This document shows, one piece after another, positions 7,961-17,100 of a DNA stretch of 39,997 nt. Origin of the DNA: Candidatus Dojkabacteria bacterium (GTDB lineage Bacteria; Patescibacteriota; Dojkabacteria; J137); contig JAUZRK010000001.1 of NCBI GenBank assembly GCA_030950485.1, positions 1 to 39,997 of the forward strand, written 5' to 3'. Position 1 is the first letter of the stretch; every line of letters starts with the position of its first letter. The notes beneath the pieces were generated by a model. The model saw nothing but the letters and a program-made list of their open reading frames with translations. It was not told the DNA's origin and searched no databases. A program made the translations under genes and the position numbers.

Positions 7961-8569
7961 TTATTTCTGTATAGCCCTTATCTCATCACTAACTAACTCA
8001 TTCTTCATCCCTTCAACATATTCAGTATATTTATTAACTATTTTCTGCCTTAAGTCTCTATCTTCAACCTCTTTGCTTATACTTGCATCTAACGCTTCTA
8101 TATCACTATTTATTAATTTTCTAACTATCTCTCTAACTTTTAAACCCTTTAGATCAAGTGATCTATTTAAATAGTCTGTAATTATAAATTCAAGTTGATA
8201 TTTCGAACTCAGCCCACTAATTATTCTACCTCCAATTATCATTCCAACCCATATAATCATTGAAGCAAGCCAAATTTCTATATCTAATATAAAGAACATA
8301 ATATAAAAGACAAAACTGCATAAAGCTAAAAGCATTGCCAGTCCACTCCCATAGATATTAGTTCGTTGCGATTGATAATAATGAATTTCTGGGATATCTA
8401 AATTTTTCTTTGCAACCTCTTCTCTTGTAAAAACGAGCATAAGTGAGCTTAGTATAAACAAAGCAGTAATTATTCCTTTTAATATTTCAAGATCAAATAT
8501 TATCAGTAGAACTGATAATATAAGACTTAAAATAAAAATAATAGTGTAATTTTCTAATCTTTTATTCAT
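7961..8569 (-). CDS. Four-helix membrane protein of unknown function
   Basis: 202 residues with two hydrophobic pairs: TIIFILSLILSVLLIIF and ILKGIITALFILSSLMLVF, then LAMLLALCSFVFYIMFFIL and IWLASMIIWVGMIIGG. These are followed by a charged cytoplasmic tail of about 70 residues with predicted helices (EVEDRDLRQKIVNKYTEYVEG). No family is recognised. It lies directly downstream of the CAP/DUF5648 gene (19-base gap) and upstream of the tandem glycosyltransferase, all on the minus strand, so it may be co-transcribed with envelope genes. Confidence 0.65.
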   Translation of the reverse strand: MNKRLENYTIIFILSLILSVLLIIFDLEILKGIITALFILSSLMLVFTREEVAKKNLDIPEIHYYQSQRTNIYGSGLAMLLALCSFVFYIMFFILDIEIWLASMIIWVGMIIGGRIISGLSSKYQLEFIITDYLNRSLDLKGLKVREIVRKLINSDIEALDASISKEVEDRDLRQKIVNKYTEYVEGMKNELVSDEIRAIQK

Positions 8570-8588
8570 GATACTAGATTATTTAGTT

Positions 8589-9614
8589 TTAGAATTTTAA
8601 AACTAAAGTTACATATCCTCCCTTTACTCCAACTCCTATTTCAGAATAATCACCAAGTAAATTTTCGTTATGTGCTGGACTTTGAGACCAAGCAGTAACT
8701 ATACTTGCCGCATCTGGATTTGGGAAATTTGCAATATTTTCAGCACTACAAACATCTCCCTCAGCAATACATCTATCTGATGGATAGCTTCCTCCTTCGC
8801 CAATGTGATTTAAAGTATTATTATTTGACATCCAAACTGAGTGTTTACAAGAGGCTGTGTTTAATGATTCATTTAAAATTACTTGAGTTTTACCGTTTTG
8901 AGCTCGGTATTGATTTACCTCCTGTAGCATTTTTGATGGATAGTTTAGTAAACAACCAAACTCATTAACTGGTTCTTCGAAAGTTGCTTCTGGATCAATT
9001 GCGTAAAAAGTGGTTGTTTCATAAACAAATACTCCATCCCAAACTGCTCCTGGCTTAGATTTATTTATTACGTTTTGTTTATTATTCTCACCTACAACGT
9101 AAAAGTGCACTGATCCTCCTAGCAACTCATTTCTAAACCTTGCAACTTCTACCGTAAATGCGTTTGGAGCTTCATAAACACAAAAAGCTTCCGTCTCGTA
9201 AGTAAATGCTCCTTCCCATGATCCACCGGGAGCTGACTTATCAATTACTACTTGTTTATTAGTAGTACCTACTACATAAAAATGGATTGAGCCAAATTGA
9301 TTATTTAGAAATCTATAGACTGGAACTGTACCTGATGGGCAAGATCCATTAAATTCATATGCTTTAAATGCTACAGTTTCATACTCAAATGCTCCATCCC
9401 AAGCTCCTCCGGGTTGAGATTTCTTTTCAACTTTAGCTTTATTATTATCCCCAATTACATAGAAATGCGCAGATCCTAATTGCTTATTTAGGAATCTATA
9501 GACATTTTCTGCTGTTGTTGGATCAGTAACTGCAGAGACTTGCTCTTTCATACCTATAGTAAGTAATAAAGCAATTATTGGTAGTGTTAATAAAATTGAT
9601 GTGATTTTTTTCAT
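8589..9614 (-). CDS. Secreted protein: three DUF5648 repeats plus CAP (SCP/PR-1-like) domain
   Basis: 341 residues. Residues 1-28 form a signal peptide (MKKITSILLTLPIIALLLTIG, cleavage near VSA). Three ~57-residue DUF5648 units follow, with the signatures SAHFYVIG, SIHFYVVG and GGSVHFYVVG, each with GG.W.GAF.YET.AF. The pair of cysteines between units 1 and 2 (GSCPSGT, AFCVYE) is conserved. The C-terminal ~125 residues form a CAP domain: LQEVNQYRAQNGKTQV, then CKHSVWMSNNNTLNH, and SPAHNENLLGDYSEIGVGV, the usual CAP ending. Extra Cys residues (DRCIAEGDVC) suggest disulfides outside the cell. CAP domains in bacteria are often extracellular and of unclear activity. Gene order and orientation place it after the broken paralogue at 9725-10847. 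Confidence 0.88.
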   Translation of the reverse strand: MKKITSILLTLPIIALLLTIGMKEQVSAVTDPTTAENVYRFLNKQLGSAHFYVIGDNNKAKVEKKSQPGGAWDGAFEYETVAFKAYEFNGSCPSGTVPVYRFLNNQFGSIHFYVVGTTNKQVVIDKSAPGGSWEGAFTYETEAFCVYEAPNAFTVEVARFRNELLGGSVHFYVVGENNKQNVINKSKPGAVWDGVFVYETTTFYAIDPEATFEEPVNEFGCLLNYPSKMLQEVNQYRAQNGKTQVILNESLNTASCKHSVWMSNNNTLNHIGEGGSYPSDRCIAEGDVCSAENIANFPNPDAASIVTAWSQSPAHNENLLGDYSEIGVGVKGGYVTLVLKF

Positions 9615-9673
9615 TTAAACAGAGTATTATTTTATATAGTTATAATACGGTATTTCGATAAAAGATAAAAATC

Positions 9674-9702
9674 AAAAGAGAGTAGAAAATCTACTCTCTT
9701 TT
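9674..9702 (-). terminator. Terminator of the frameshifted DUF5648 gene
   Basis: AAAAGAGAGTAGA/TCTACTCTCTTTT forms a 13-bp stem with a three-base loop. On the minus strand it ends in a T-rich tract and lies about 25 bases past the stop at 9725. Confidence 0.85.
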
Positions 9703-9724
9703 ATATTTACTGTTAAATTTTGAA

Positions 9725-10847
9725 TTAGTTCAAATCAATTTCTAGTGATTGAACTAAATTTAGAATTAGCTCTTCATTCTCCAGCATCTCTTCGTATGGA
9801 TCAAAAACACCATCAACAGCCTCTTGAGTAGTATTCCATCTTATTTTGAATACTTTATAGTAATCAAAATTATAACTAGAGTCGCTTCCATGAAAAGACT
9901 CGTCAATATTTATCAATTGGTTATAATCTACGCCTATATAATAAAAGTCAGGATTTTCAAGTTGATATACTTCGATTGTAAGGTCTACTCCATTTTTACT
10001 CTGGATATCTGTAGTATTTATTATATTTTTATTTAAATTTTCTGATTCAAGCTGTTTTATACAATCTTCAACAGAAATTGTTATATCCCTTAATTTTACA
10101 TATTCATTCCAACCTCCAACAATAATAGTATAAGCACCATTACTACAATCTTCAGAAGCAGCTATTTCATTAGACATAGCTGTCACTACATGATCGTAAT
10201 CAAAGGTAAAGTTAACATTATGCCTTACAAATGAATAAGGTCTATTTGAATAAATTGCATAAAAACCTATTCCCTCGTATACAAATACTCCATCCCATAC
10301 TCCCCCTGGTGCTGATCTTTCTACTACTATATCTTTGTTATTATCTCCAGTTACATAAAAAAAAGTGTACTGTTCCTCCTAAAGACTCATTTCTAAATCT
10401 ATGAACTGATGTCCTCATTACGTTGTCTCCTTCAGTATAAGCGCAAAATGATACACCTTCAAAAGTAAATGTGCCATCCCATGCTCCTCCAGGAGCTGAG
10501 TTATTTATAACAATATTTTTATTATCATCTCCTACTACGTAGAAATGAGCTGATCCATAAATATTATTAAGAAATCGATATACAGATATTGTTTCTCCCG
10601 GACAAATACCTTCTTCACTTCTATAAGCTTTAAATGCAACGCCTTCATTTACAAATTTACCTTCCCATTTTCCACCTACAGAAATAAATTCATCCATTTG
10701 TTTTCTTTCCTCATAACCCATTACATAGAAGTGCGCAGACTCTAGATCTACATTTCTATAACGATATACATTTTCAGAAAGTAATGGAGCTAAGTTGTAT
10801 GCACTAACATTACTTGTAACAAATAAAGGGATGCTTAAAATAAGCAT
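9725..10847 (-). pseudogene. Frameshifted secreted DUF5648-repeat protein
   Basis: Two ORFs (10341-10847 and 9725-10186) belong to one gene. The first holds a signal-like segment and repeats 1 and 2 (SAHFYVMG, SAHFYVVG) plus the start of repeat 3, GGTVHFF. The frame breaks at an eight-base T run (minus strand; A8 at 10357-10364) exactly where paralogues read HFYV, and resumes in the next frame as YVTGDNNKDIVVE..., through WDGVFVYEGIGFYA and on into the C-terminal domain. Removing one base restores the frame. The C-terminal domain ends FKIRWNTTQ...ILNLVQSLEIDL, shared with the proteins at 10935 and 33202. The start is also odd: the ATG at 10847 gives a signal peptide without a charged N-region, while EKITVF lies in frame just upstream where the paralogue has MKKITS. 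It may be a decaying gene, a phase-variable one, or a read error. Confidence 0.8.
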
Positions 10848-10890
10848 AAAAACGGTGATTTTTTCTCTGCTTCTTTTTTCAAAATATAAG

Positions 10891-10917
10891 AAAAGGCGAC
10901 CTTACGGTCGCCTTTTT
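10891..10917 (-). terminator. Terminator of the PKD/DUF5648 gene
   Basis: Stem AAAAGGCGACC/GGTCGCCTTTT with a GTAA (GNRA) tetraloop when read on the minus strand, then CTT. It lies 18 bases past the stop of the gene at 10935-12950 and just ahead of the next gene's start. Confidence 0.88.
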
Positions 10918-10934
10918 AAAATTCAAGATATTAA

Positions 10935-12950
10935 TTACACTAAATCTAAATTCATTGATTCAACTATGTCTTTTATCATAGCTTTTCCATCTGCTAGTTC
11001 AAAAGCATTAATTGTACTCCAATGAATGTTAAAAGTTGTGTAATAAGAATAAGTACTATTATCAAATAACTTTTCTTCTAAAAAAGGAGTTGATGAAATT
11101 ATCTTTGTATCTGGGTTTGATTCAAAATACATAACTTGGAAATCTAGAAGTTTTCCATTTTTAGTTGTAAGTTGAAAACTTTCTTCTATAACAGGAACTT
11201 CACCTCCTCCTCCTGAACCGAATCCAAAAATACAATCAAAGATAGTAAGAGCCATAGTACTAGTATTACTAGTTTTTAGCTGAACTTCCTCGTAGAAAGT
11301 ATCAAAAGTGTCACCATTATCAAAATTCTCACATGTTACTGGCATATTCTCTACATACTCGATAGACATATCTTTAGCGTAATCAAAACCAAGATTAAAG
11401 ACTGCACTATTATATGTGTTTAATGTATCAGAGGCTGGTTGTACATCTGCAGGTAATGCATTAAATGCTATTGTCTCATATACGAAAACTCCGTCCCATA
11501 CTCCTCCTGGTGCTGATTTACTAACCACGATATTTTTATTATCAGTTCCTACTACGTAAAAGTGTACTGATCCTCCTAATGCATCATTTCTAAATCTATA
11601 TACTGGTACTATCTCACTTGTTGAGTTCTCATATACACAGAATGCTTCTGTCTCGTAACTAAATGCTCCAGCCCATTTTCCTCCTGCTTTTGAATTATTT
11701 ACCACTATATCCTTATTTGCTGCTCCTAGTACATAAAAGTGAATAGAGCCAAACTGGTTATTTAAGAATCTATATACAGGTACTGTTCCTTCTGGACAAA
11801 CCCCATTAAATTCATAGGCTTTAAATGCTACAGTTTCATACTTAAATGCTCCTGCCCATGCTCCTCCGGCCTTTGAATTATTCTCAACTGTTGTTTTATT
11901 ACTATCTCCCATTACATAGAAATGTGCTGATCCTAAAGCGTTATTTAAAAATCTATATACATTCTGTGGTGTTGTATTTGGCTCAATTACATTTATAGTT
12001 ACCGCAAAATCAGATGTGTTTAGACCGTCTGAAACAGTAAGTATTACATCATATGAACCAGCTTGAACAAAGTTAAAAGATGGGTTTTGAACATCACTAT
12101 CTTCAATACCATCCTCATCAAAGTCCCAACTCCAAGTTGAAACATCACCAATTGATTTATCAGTAAAAGTTAACTGCTCGCCAACTCTTATAAATGGGCT
12201 ACTAGCAATAAATTCTGCAACCAATTCATTTAAACCAATACAAGATTGAGAGTAATTATCAAAGCTTGTAGTCATTGTCGTTGACACAGAAGTATTTGAG
12301 TCCATAATTGTTGAACCAATTCCTAGAACTGAATCATAAGAACCTGTTGACGTAATCTCTGAAAACACTAAATATTCAGATCTAGAAGCATCTTTAAATG
12401 ACATCTCGACAATATTTCCTGTTCTTTGAATTTTTAAATCTACTGGAAATGGTGTTGCACCTAGTCTAAATTTAGGTGTTGGACTAGGAATATTATTTTC
12501 CCAAATATATCCAATTATATAATTTCCATCCTTATCTTCGCCAACTGCAATATCAAACATAGAATTAGCTGTTGTTCCATTAGGATTTGTATCTTCCTCT
12601 AAAGTCAGGTACGTAAAACCTTCGTTTGATAAATCAGTATTAGAAAATTCTAGTGTCTCTACTGTAACCTCTGCTTTAAAATCACCAGAGACAGGAGTAT
12701 TACTAAAAATAAAATCTCCTTCATAACCATTGTTGGTTAAATTAGTTTCTAACTTACCATTAGACTGAGTGAAGTTAAAATCTGGCCATAATGATTCCCA
12801 ATTGTTCAAATCTAAGCTGGCTCCGTTAAAATTATCAGAAAATATATCGCAAGTAGCTGCTTCTACAGTACTTTTATTAGCTCCTATGAAGCTTAATGAT
12901 ATACCTACTAGCAATATTGCTACTAATGATAAGGTAAATTTGTTTAACAT
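10935..12950 (-). CDS. Secreted modular protein: ConA-like, PKD, three DUF5648 repeats, shared tail
   Basis: 671 residues. A signal peptide (MLNKFTLSLVAILLVGISLSF, cleavage near VEA) is followed by a lectin/glucanase-like jelly-roll segment of about 200 residues, beginning CDIFSDNFNGASLDLNNWES. A PKD domain (about 240-330) has the classic TWSWDFDEDG and PSFNFVQAGSYDVILTVSDG. Then come three DUF5648 units (SAHFYVMG, SIHFYVLG, GGSVHFYVVG), with the conserved Cys pair GVCPEGT and AFCVYE. The last ~165 residues are a tail domain ending FNIHWSTIN...IKDIVESMNLDL, shared with the genes at 9725 and 33202. The set suggests an exported carbohydrate- or surface-binding protein; no catalytic residues were identified. 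An extended -10 promoter lies at 12986-12994. Confidence 0.86.
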   Translation of the reverse strand: MLNKFTLSLVAILLVGISLSFIGANKSTVEAATCDIFSDNFNGASLDLNNWESLWPDFNFTQSNGKLETNLTNNGYEGDFIFSNTPVSGDFKAEVTVETLEFSNTDLSNEGFTYLTLEEDTNPNGTTANSMFDIAVGEDKDGNYIIGYIWENNIPSPTPKFRLGATPFPVDLKIQRTGNIVEMSFKDASRSEYLVFSEITSTGSYDSVLGIGSTIMDSNTSVSTTMTTSFDNYSQSCIGLNELVAEFIASSPFIRVGEQLTFTDKSIGDVSTWSWDFDEDGIEDSDVQNPSFNFVQAGSYDVILTVSDGLNTSDFAVTINVIEPNTTPQNVYRFLNNALGSAHFYVMGDSNKTTVENNSKAGGAWAGAFKYETVAFKAYEFNGVCPEGTVPVYRFLNNQFGSIHFYVLGAANKDIVVNNSKAGGKWAGAFSYETEAFCVYENSTSEIVPVYRFRNDALGGSVHFYVVGTDNKNIVVSKSAPGGVWDGVFVYETIAFNALPADVQPASDTLNTYNSAVFNLGFDYAKDMSIEYVENMPVTCENFDNGDTFDTFYEEVQLKTSNTSTMALTIFDCIFGFGSGGGGEVPVIEESFQLTTKNGKLLDFQVMYFESNPDTKIISSTPFLEEKLFDNSTYSYYTTFNIHWSTINAFELADGKAMIKDIVESMNLDLV

Positions 12951-12985
12951 AATAATTAAATAACAAATAAATATGTTCCATTGTC

Positions 12986-12994
12986 ATTATATCA
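12986..12994 (-). promoter_or_regulatory. Extended -10 promoter of the PKD/DUF5648 gene
   Basis: On the minus strand the sequence reads TGATATAAT, a perfect -10 box with the TG-N extension. No good -35 is present, as often seen with extended -10 elements. It lies between the rpsG terminator and the gene start at 12950. Confidence 0.6.
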
Positions 12995-13013
12995 TGATGA
13001 CATATTAAATACA

Positions 13014-13047
13014 TAAAAAAAATAGAGAGAACCAAGTCTCTCTATTT
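13014..13047 (-). terminator. Terminator of rpsG
   Basis: AAATAGAGAGA/TCTCTCTATTT forms an 11-bp stem with a six-base loop. On the minus strand it runs into a T8 tract. It closes the rpoB-rpoC-rpsL-rpsG series, 20 bases past the rpsG stop. Confidence 0.9.
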
Positions 13048-13066
13048 CTATCTTTCACCTTGAATA

Positions 13067-13534
13067 TTAAGCAAATTGAGCAAATGCTTTATTAGCATCA
13101 GCCATTTTCTTAACATCTTCTTTCTTCTTCATAGCATTACCTTCTTTATTGAAAGCAGCTACAATTTCTCTTGCTAATACCTCATAGAATTCTTTACTTC
13201 CTCTACTATTTCTAGCTGAATCAATAATCCATCTAAGAGCTAGTGTTAATTGTCTATGTTCACTAACAGGAGTTGGAACTTGATAGTTTGAACCTCCTAC
13301 TCTTCTTGATCGAACTTCAATTCTTGGTTTTACATTTTCAATTGCTTGCTCTAAACCTTCAATACCTTTAGTTTTAGTCTGTTTAGCAATTTCTTCGATA
13401 GCTTTATAAACTATTTTTCTTGCTGTAACTTTCTTACCATCCATCATTATGTAGTTTATTAGTTTAGCCACTAACTCACTATTGTACTTTTGATCTGGAG
13501 CTACTTTTCTTCTTGGAATTTGCTTACCTCTCAT
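13067..13534 (-). CDS. rpsG: Ribosomal protein uS7
   Basis: 155 residues, the normal length for bacterial S7. It starts MRGKQIPRRKVAPDQKY and includes INYIMMDGKK, ENVKPRIEVRSRRVGGSNYQVP and RGSKEFYEVLAREIV, all standard. S7 binds the 3' major domain of 16S rRNA and helps nucleate 30S head assembly. It follows rpsL, the usual str-operon order, but fusA and tuf do not follow; a secreted-protein gene does. A hairpin at 13557-13584 lies between rpsL and rpsG, so rpsG may be partly separately expressed. No Shine-Dalgarno is visible; the leader before the ATG is A/T only. Confidence 0.97.
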   Translation of the reverse strand: MRGKQIPRRKVAPDQKYNSELVAKLINYIMMDGKKVTARKIVYKAIEEIAKQTKTKGIEGLEQAIENVKPRIEVRSRRVGGSNYQVPTPVSEHRQLTLALRWIIDSARNSRGSKEFYEVLAREIVAAFNKEGNAMKKKEDVKKMADANKAFAQFA

Positions 13535-13556
13535 TTTTTTTAATTAATAAATATAA

Positions 13557-13584
13557 TAAAACTCTCCCGTAAGGGAGAGTTTTT
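13557..13584 (-). terminator. Hairpin/terminator between rpsL and rpsG
   Basis: AAAACTCTCCC and GGGAGAGTTTT form an 11-bp stem with a four-base loop. On the minus strand a T-rich tract (TTTTATTATATTT) follows. It would attenuate transcription from rpsL into rpsG. Confidence 0.75.
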
Positions 13585-13651
13585 ATTTCTAACCTTACTG
13601 AATACTTTTGTTCTCCAGTAATGAACTATGATATTTTAAAACTTTAAAATT

Positions 13652-14098
13652 CTATTTCTTTTCTCTTTTTGCTCCGTACTTACTTCTAGCTTGTTTTCTT
13701 CCTTCAACTGGAGCTGTATCAAATACACCTCTTACTACAGTATATCTAACACCTGGTAGATCGGGTTTCTTACCTGCTCTTACAAGAACAACAGAGTGCT
13801 CTTGAAGGTTATGACCTTCACCAGGAATATAAGCTGTAATAACTTGTTTATTAGAAAGTCTTACTCTTGCAATTTTTCGAAGAGCTGAGTTTGGCTTCCT
13901 AGGTGTCATAGTTCTAACAGAAATACAAACTCCTCTTTTAAAAGGATTAGATTTCTGAAAGTAATTATCTGTTACTCCATTGTAATTGAACCTTAGTGCC
14001 TTATACTTAGTTTTTTGAGGAATAAGTAATCCTTTAAACCTTACAACCTTGTTCTTGGCCTTTCTTGGTTTTCTTATGATTTGTGATATTCTTGCCAT
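13652..14098 (-). CDS. rpsL: Ribosomal protein uS12 with N-terminal insertion
   Basis: 148 residues against about 124 in most bacteria. The start ([16 protein letters not shown]) and the core ([62 protein letters not shown]) are clear. Between the RKPRKAK and KRGVC blocks there are about 24 extra residues, Lys- and aromatic-rich (roughly 17-50). S12 lies at the decoding centre of the 30S subunit. At the position of E. coli Lys42 the sequence has Arg (R67, TPRKPNS), and at Lys87 it has Pro (P112, KKPDLPG). Both are classical streptomycin-resistance positions. The gene lies 82 bases downstream of rpoC. Confidence 0.97.
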   Translation of the reverse strand: MARISQIIRKPRKAKNKVVRFKGLLIPQKTKYKALRFNYNGVTDNYFQKSNPFKRGVCISVRTMTPRKPNSALRKIARVRLSNKQVITAYIPGEGHNLQEHSVVLVRAGKKPDLPGVRYTVVRGVFDTAPVEGRKQARSKYGAKREKK

Positions 14099-14180
14099 AT
14101 TAAATTAGTTTTTATTTTCTATTTTTAGAAAAACATTAAACATATAAATTAAATACATAACAAACTTAAACTATAAGTTG

Positions 14181-17100
14181 CTATTTATTTTCTGCATCCT
14201 CTGTTAAAATCTCTACTCTTGCCTCTGCTTCCTCTACCTCTTCTCTATTTTGTTCAATTAAAACCTTACCTAATGGTACTGGCCTTCCGATTATAACATT
14301 CTCTTTCAATCCTCTCAAGTTATCCACTTTTCCAATTAAAGCTGCATCAGTTAATACTCTTACCTGTTGCTCGAATGAAGCTGCAGATAAGAAACTCTCA
14401 GTTCTAATTGAAGAATTAGTAATGCCAAGCAAGATACTATCATACTTAATAGTCTTTTTACCAGCTTTTTCCAATTGAATGTTTTCTTCTTTAATATCTA
14501 AAACATCAACATAATCTCCTGGAAGAACTTCTTCGCTTTCACCACTATCACTTACCAGTCCGTATCTACCCATCTGTCTTGAAATTATTTCTAAATGTCT
14601 ATCATCAACCTCTAATCCTTGAATTCCGTATACATCTTGAACTCCCTTAACTATATACATTTGTGCTGCTCTAATTCCTTTTAATCTAGCTAATTCTTTA
14701 GGATCAATAGAACCGTGAGTTATTTGATCTCCTCTTTCTACTATTGCTCCATCTTCAACTAAAATATCAGCTAATGATGCTACTGTTGTTTCGTCCTCCT
14801 TAGCAGTTCCAGCTTCAACAGTTAGTGTTCCTTGTTTCTCGCTGATTTTTACTTTTCCACTAAATGGAGATCTAGCTTCAGTTTTATCTTTTCTAACAAT
14901 TAGAGTATCTTTTGCTTTTACGTTACCTCCTTTTTTAACAATAACTTCATCTCCTTCTTCTATATCAAAAGTCTCTATTGCTAATTCTTCAGCTGTTACT
15001 CTCACTATGTATCCCTTTTTATCTTCAATAATTTTAACCTCACCAGCAATTTCAGATAACTTAGAAAGTGCCTTAGGAGTCCTAGCTTCTAATAATTCTT
15101 CAACTCTAGGTAAACCTTGAGTTACGTCTGACTTACTAGCTCTCGCGTCTGATTTGCTCTTTAGTGTTAACTGAGTTGTTGGTTCTCCAAGTGCTTGCGC
15201 TGCAATAATTCCTACTGCTTGACCTATCTCAACTAGTACACCTGTACCATTGTCAAATCCATAACATTTCTTACAAACTCCGTGTGATACATTACATGTT
15301 AACGGACTTCTTAATTCTACTGACTCAATTGCTTTATTTTCATCTATTTCAGTAGCATCATCATAGCCTATTGGATCTCCCATCTTAACTATAACTTTTC
15401 CTGATTTAGGATCTTTAATATCATGAGTTGGGTATCTACCTTTAATTCTATCTACAAACTCTAGTTGTCTTTTATCTAACCTATCTACAATTAGTCCTTC
15501 TTCAGTTTCACAATCATCAATTTTAGTAATTAAATCTTGACTTACATCTACTAATCTTCTTGTTAAATATCCTGATTCTGATGTCTTCAAACCAGAGTCA
15601 GTAAATGATTTTCTTACAGCCTTACTAGCTACAAAATATTCAAAGTTACTTAGACCCTTTTCAAAGTTTCCAGAGATAGGTAAGTTAACAATTTCACCAC
15701 TCATATCTGTAATGAATCCTCTTACACCAGAAATCTGTTTTAACCAAGCACTTACTGGAGTTGCTCCAGAAGCATCTAAGTCTAAAAGGTTCTCTGTCTC
15801 TGGTCTTGTCTTAGCAAGTTCCCATACTGCGTTCTGAATTTCTTCAGATTGATCAACCCATTCTTCTTTCTGTAATCTTACAAGTTCATTATCAGTTAAT
15901 AATCCATCTTCATAATCTGCTACTAATTCATCCTCTTTTTGAGAGTACTCTTCTAATTTCTTTTCTAGAAGATCTTCTGCACCAAATCTGAATTCTCCCA
16001 TTGAAACTGAGAATCCTAATTGAGTAGAAAATCTAAATCCAATGTCTTTAATTTTATCAAGAACATCTACAGCTATTACATTTCCGAACTTTCTAAAGAT
16101 CTTAGTTGTGATCTTAGAAACATCTTTTGTTGATAGTTCTTGATTAAAGAAATCAAAAGTATCCTCAGGTAATATACTATTAAATATATATCTACCGGCT
16201 GTCGTTACAAGATAATCTCCTTTATATAACAATCCTATAGGTTCAAAGAAAGTAATATTTGCTAATTCAAATGCGCTTAGCATTTCTCTATCATTTGCAA
16301 AGAAATGCTTTGGTTTTTTAGGATCTCCTTTCATCATTGTTGCAAAGAAAACTCCCATAGCCATATCTTTTGCTACATTTAGAATTGGTGAACCATCTCT
16401 CATATGAAGCATGTTATCTTTTGCAAACATCCTTTCTTTAGCTTCAATTACCGCTTCTTCTGAAAGTGGTAAATGAACTGCCATTTGGTCTCCGTCAAAG
16501 TCGGCATTGTATCCTTTACAAACCATTGGGTGTAATCTAATTGCGTTACCCTCAATAAGTTGTGGGAAGAATGCTAACATTGAATACTTATGTAACGAAG
16601 GTGCTCTATTTAATAGAACTGGTCTATCTTGAATCACTTCTTCTAATAAGTCCCATACGATAGATTCCTTGCTTTCAAACATTATCTTTGCTCTGTTTGG
16701 GTTTGCAGCATATCCTCTAGAGATTAGTTCTCTAATAATAAATGGTTTGAATAGCTCTAATGCTATATTTTTTGGTAAACCACACTGATCAAATCTAAGA
16801 TTTGGACCAGCTACAATTACTGCTCTTCCTGAATAATCAACTCGCTTACCAAGTAAGTTCTGCCTAAATCTACCTTGCTTTCCTCTTAACATATCTGAAA
16901 GGGATTTAAATGGCATTTGTCTACCATTTAAAGCAGGTGCTCCCGGCTTATGATTATTATCGATTAATGAATCAACAGCTTCTTGAAGCATTCTTTTCTC
17001 ATTTCTTAAAATGATTTCAGGTGCTCCTAGGGCGATTAATCTTTTTAGTCTATTATTTCTATTTATTACTCTTCTATATAAATCATTTAGATCGTAAGTA

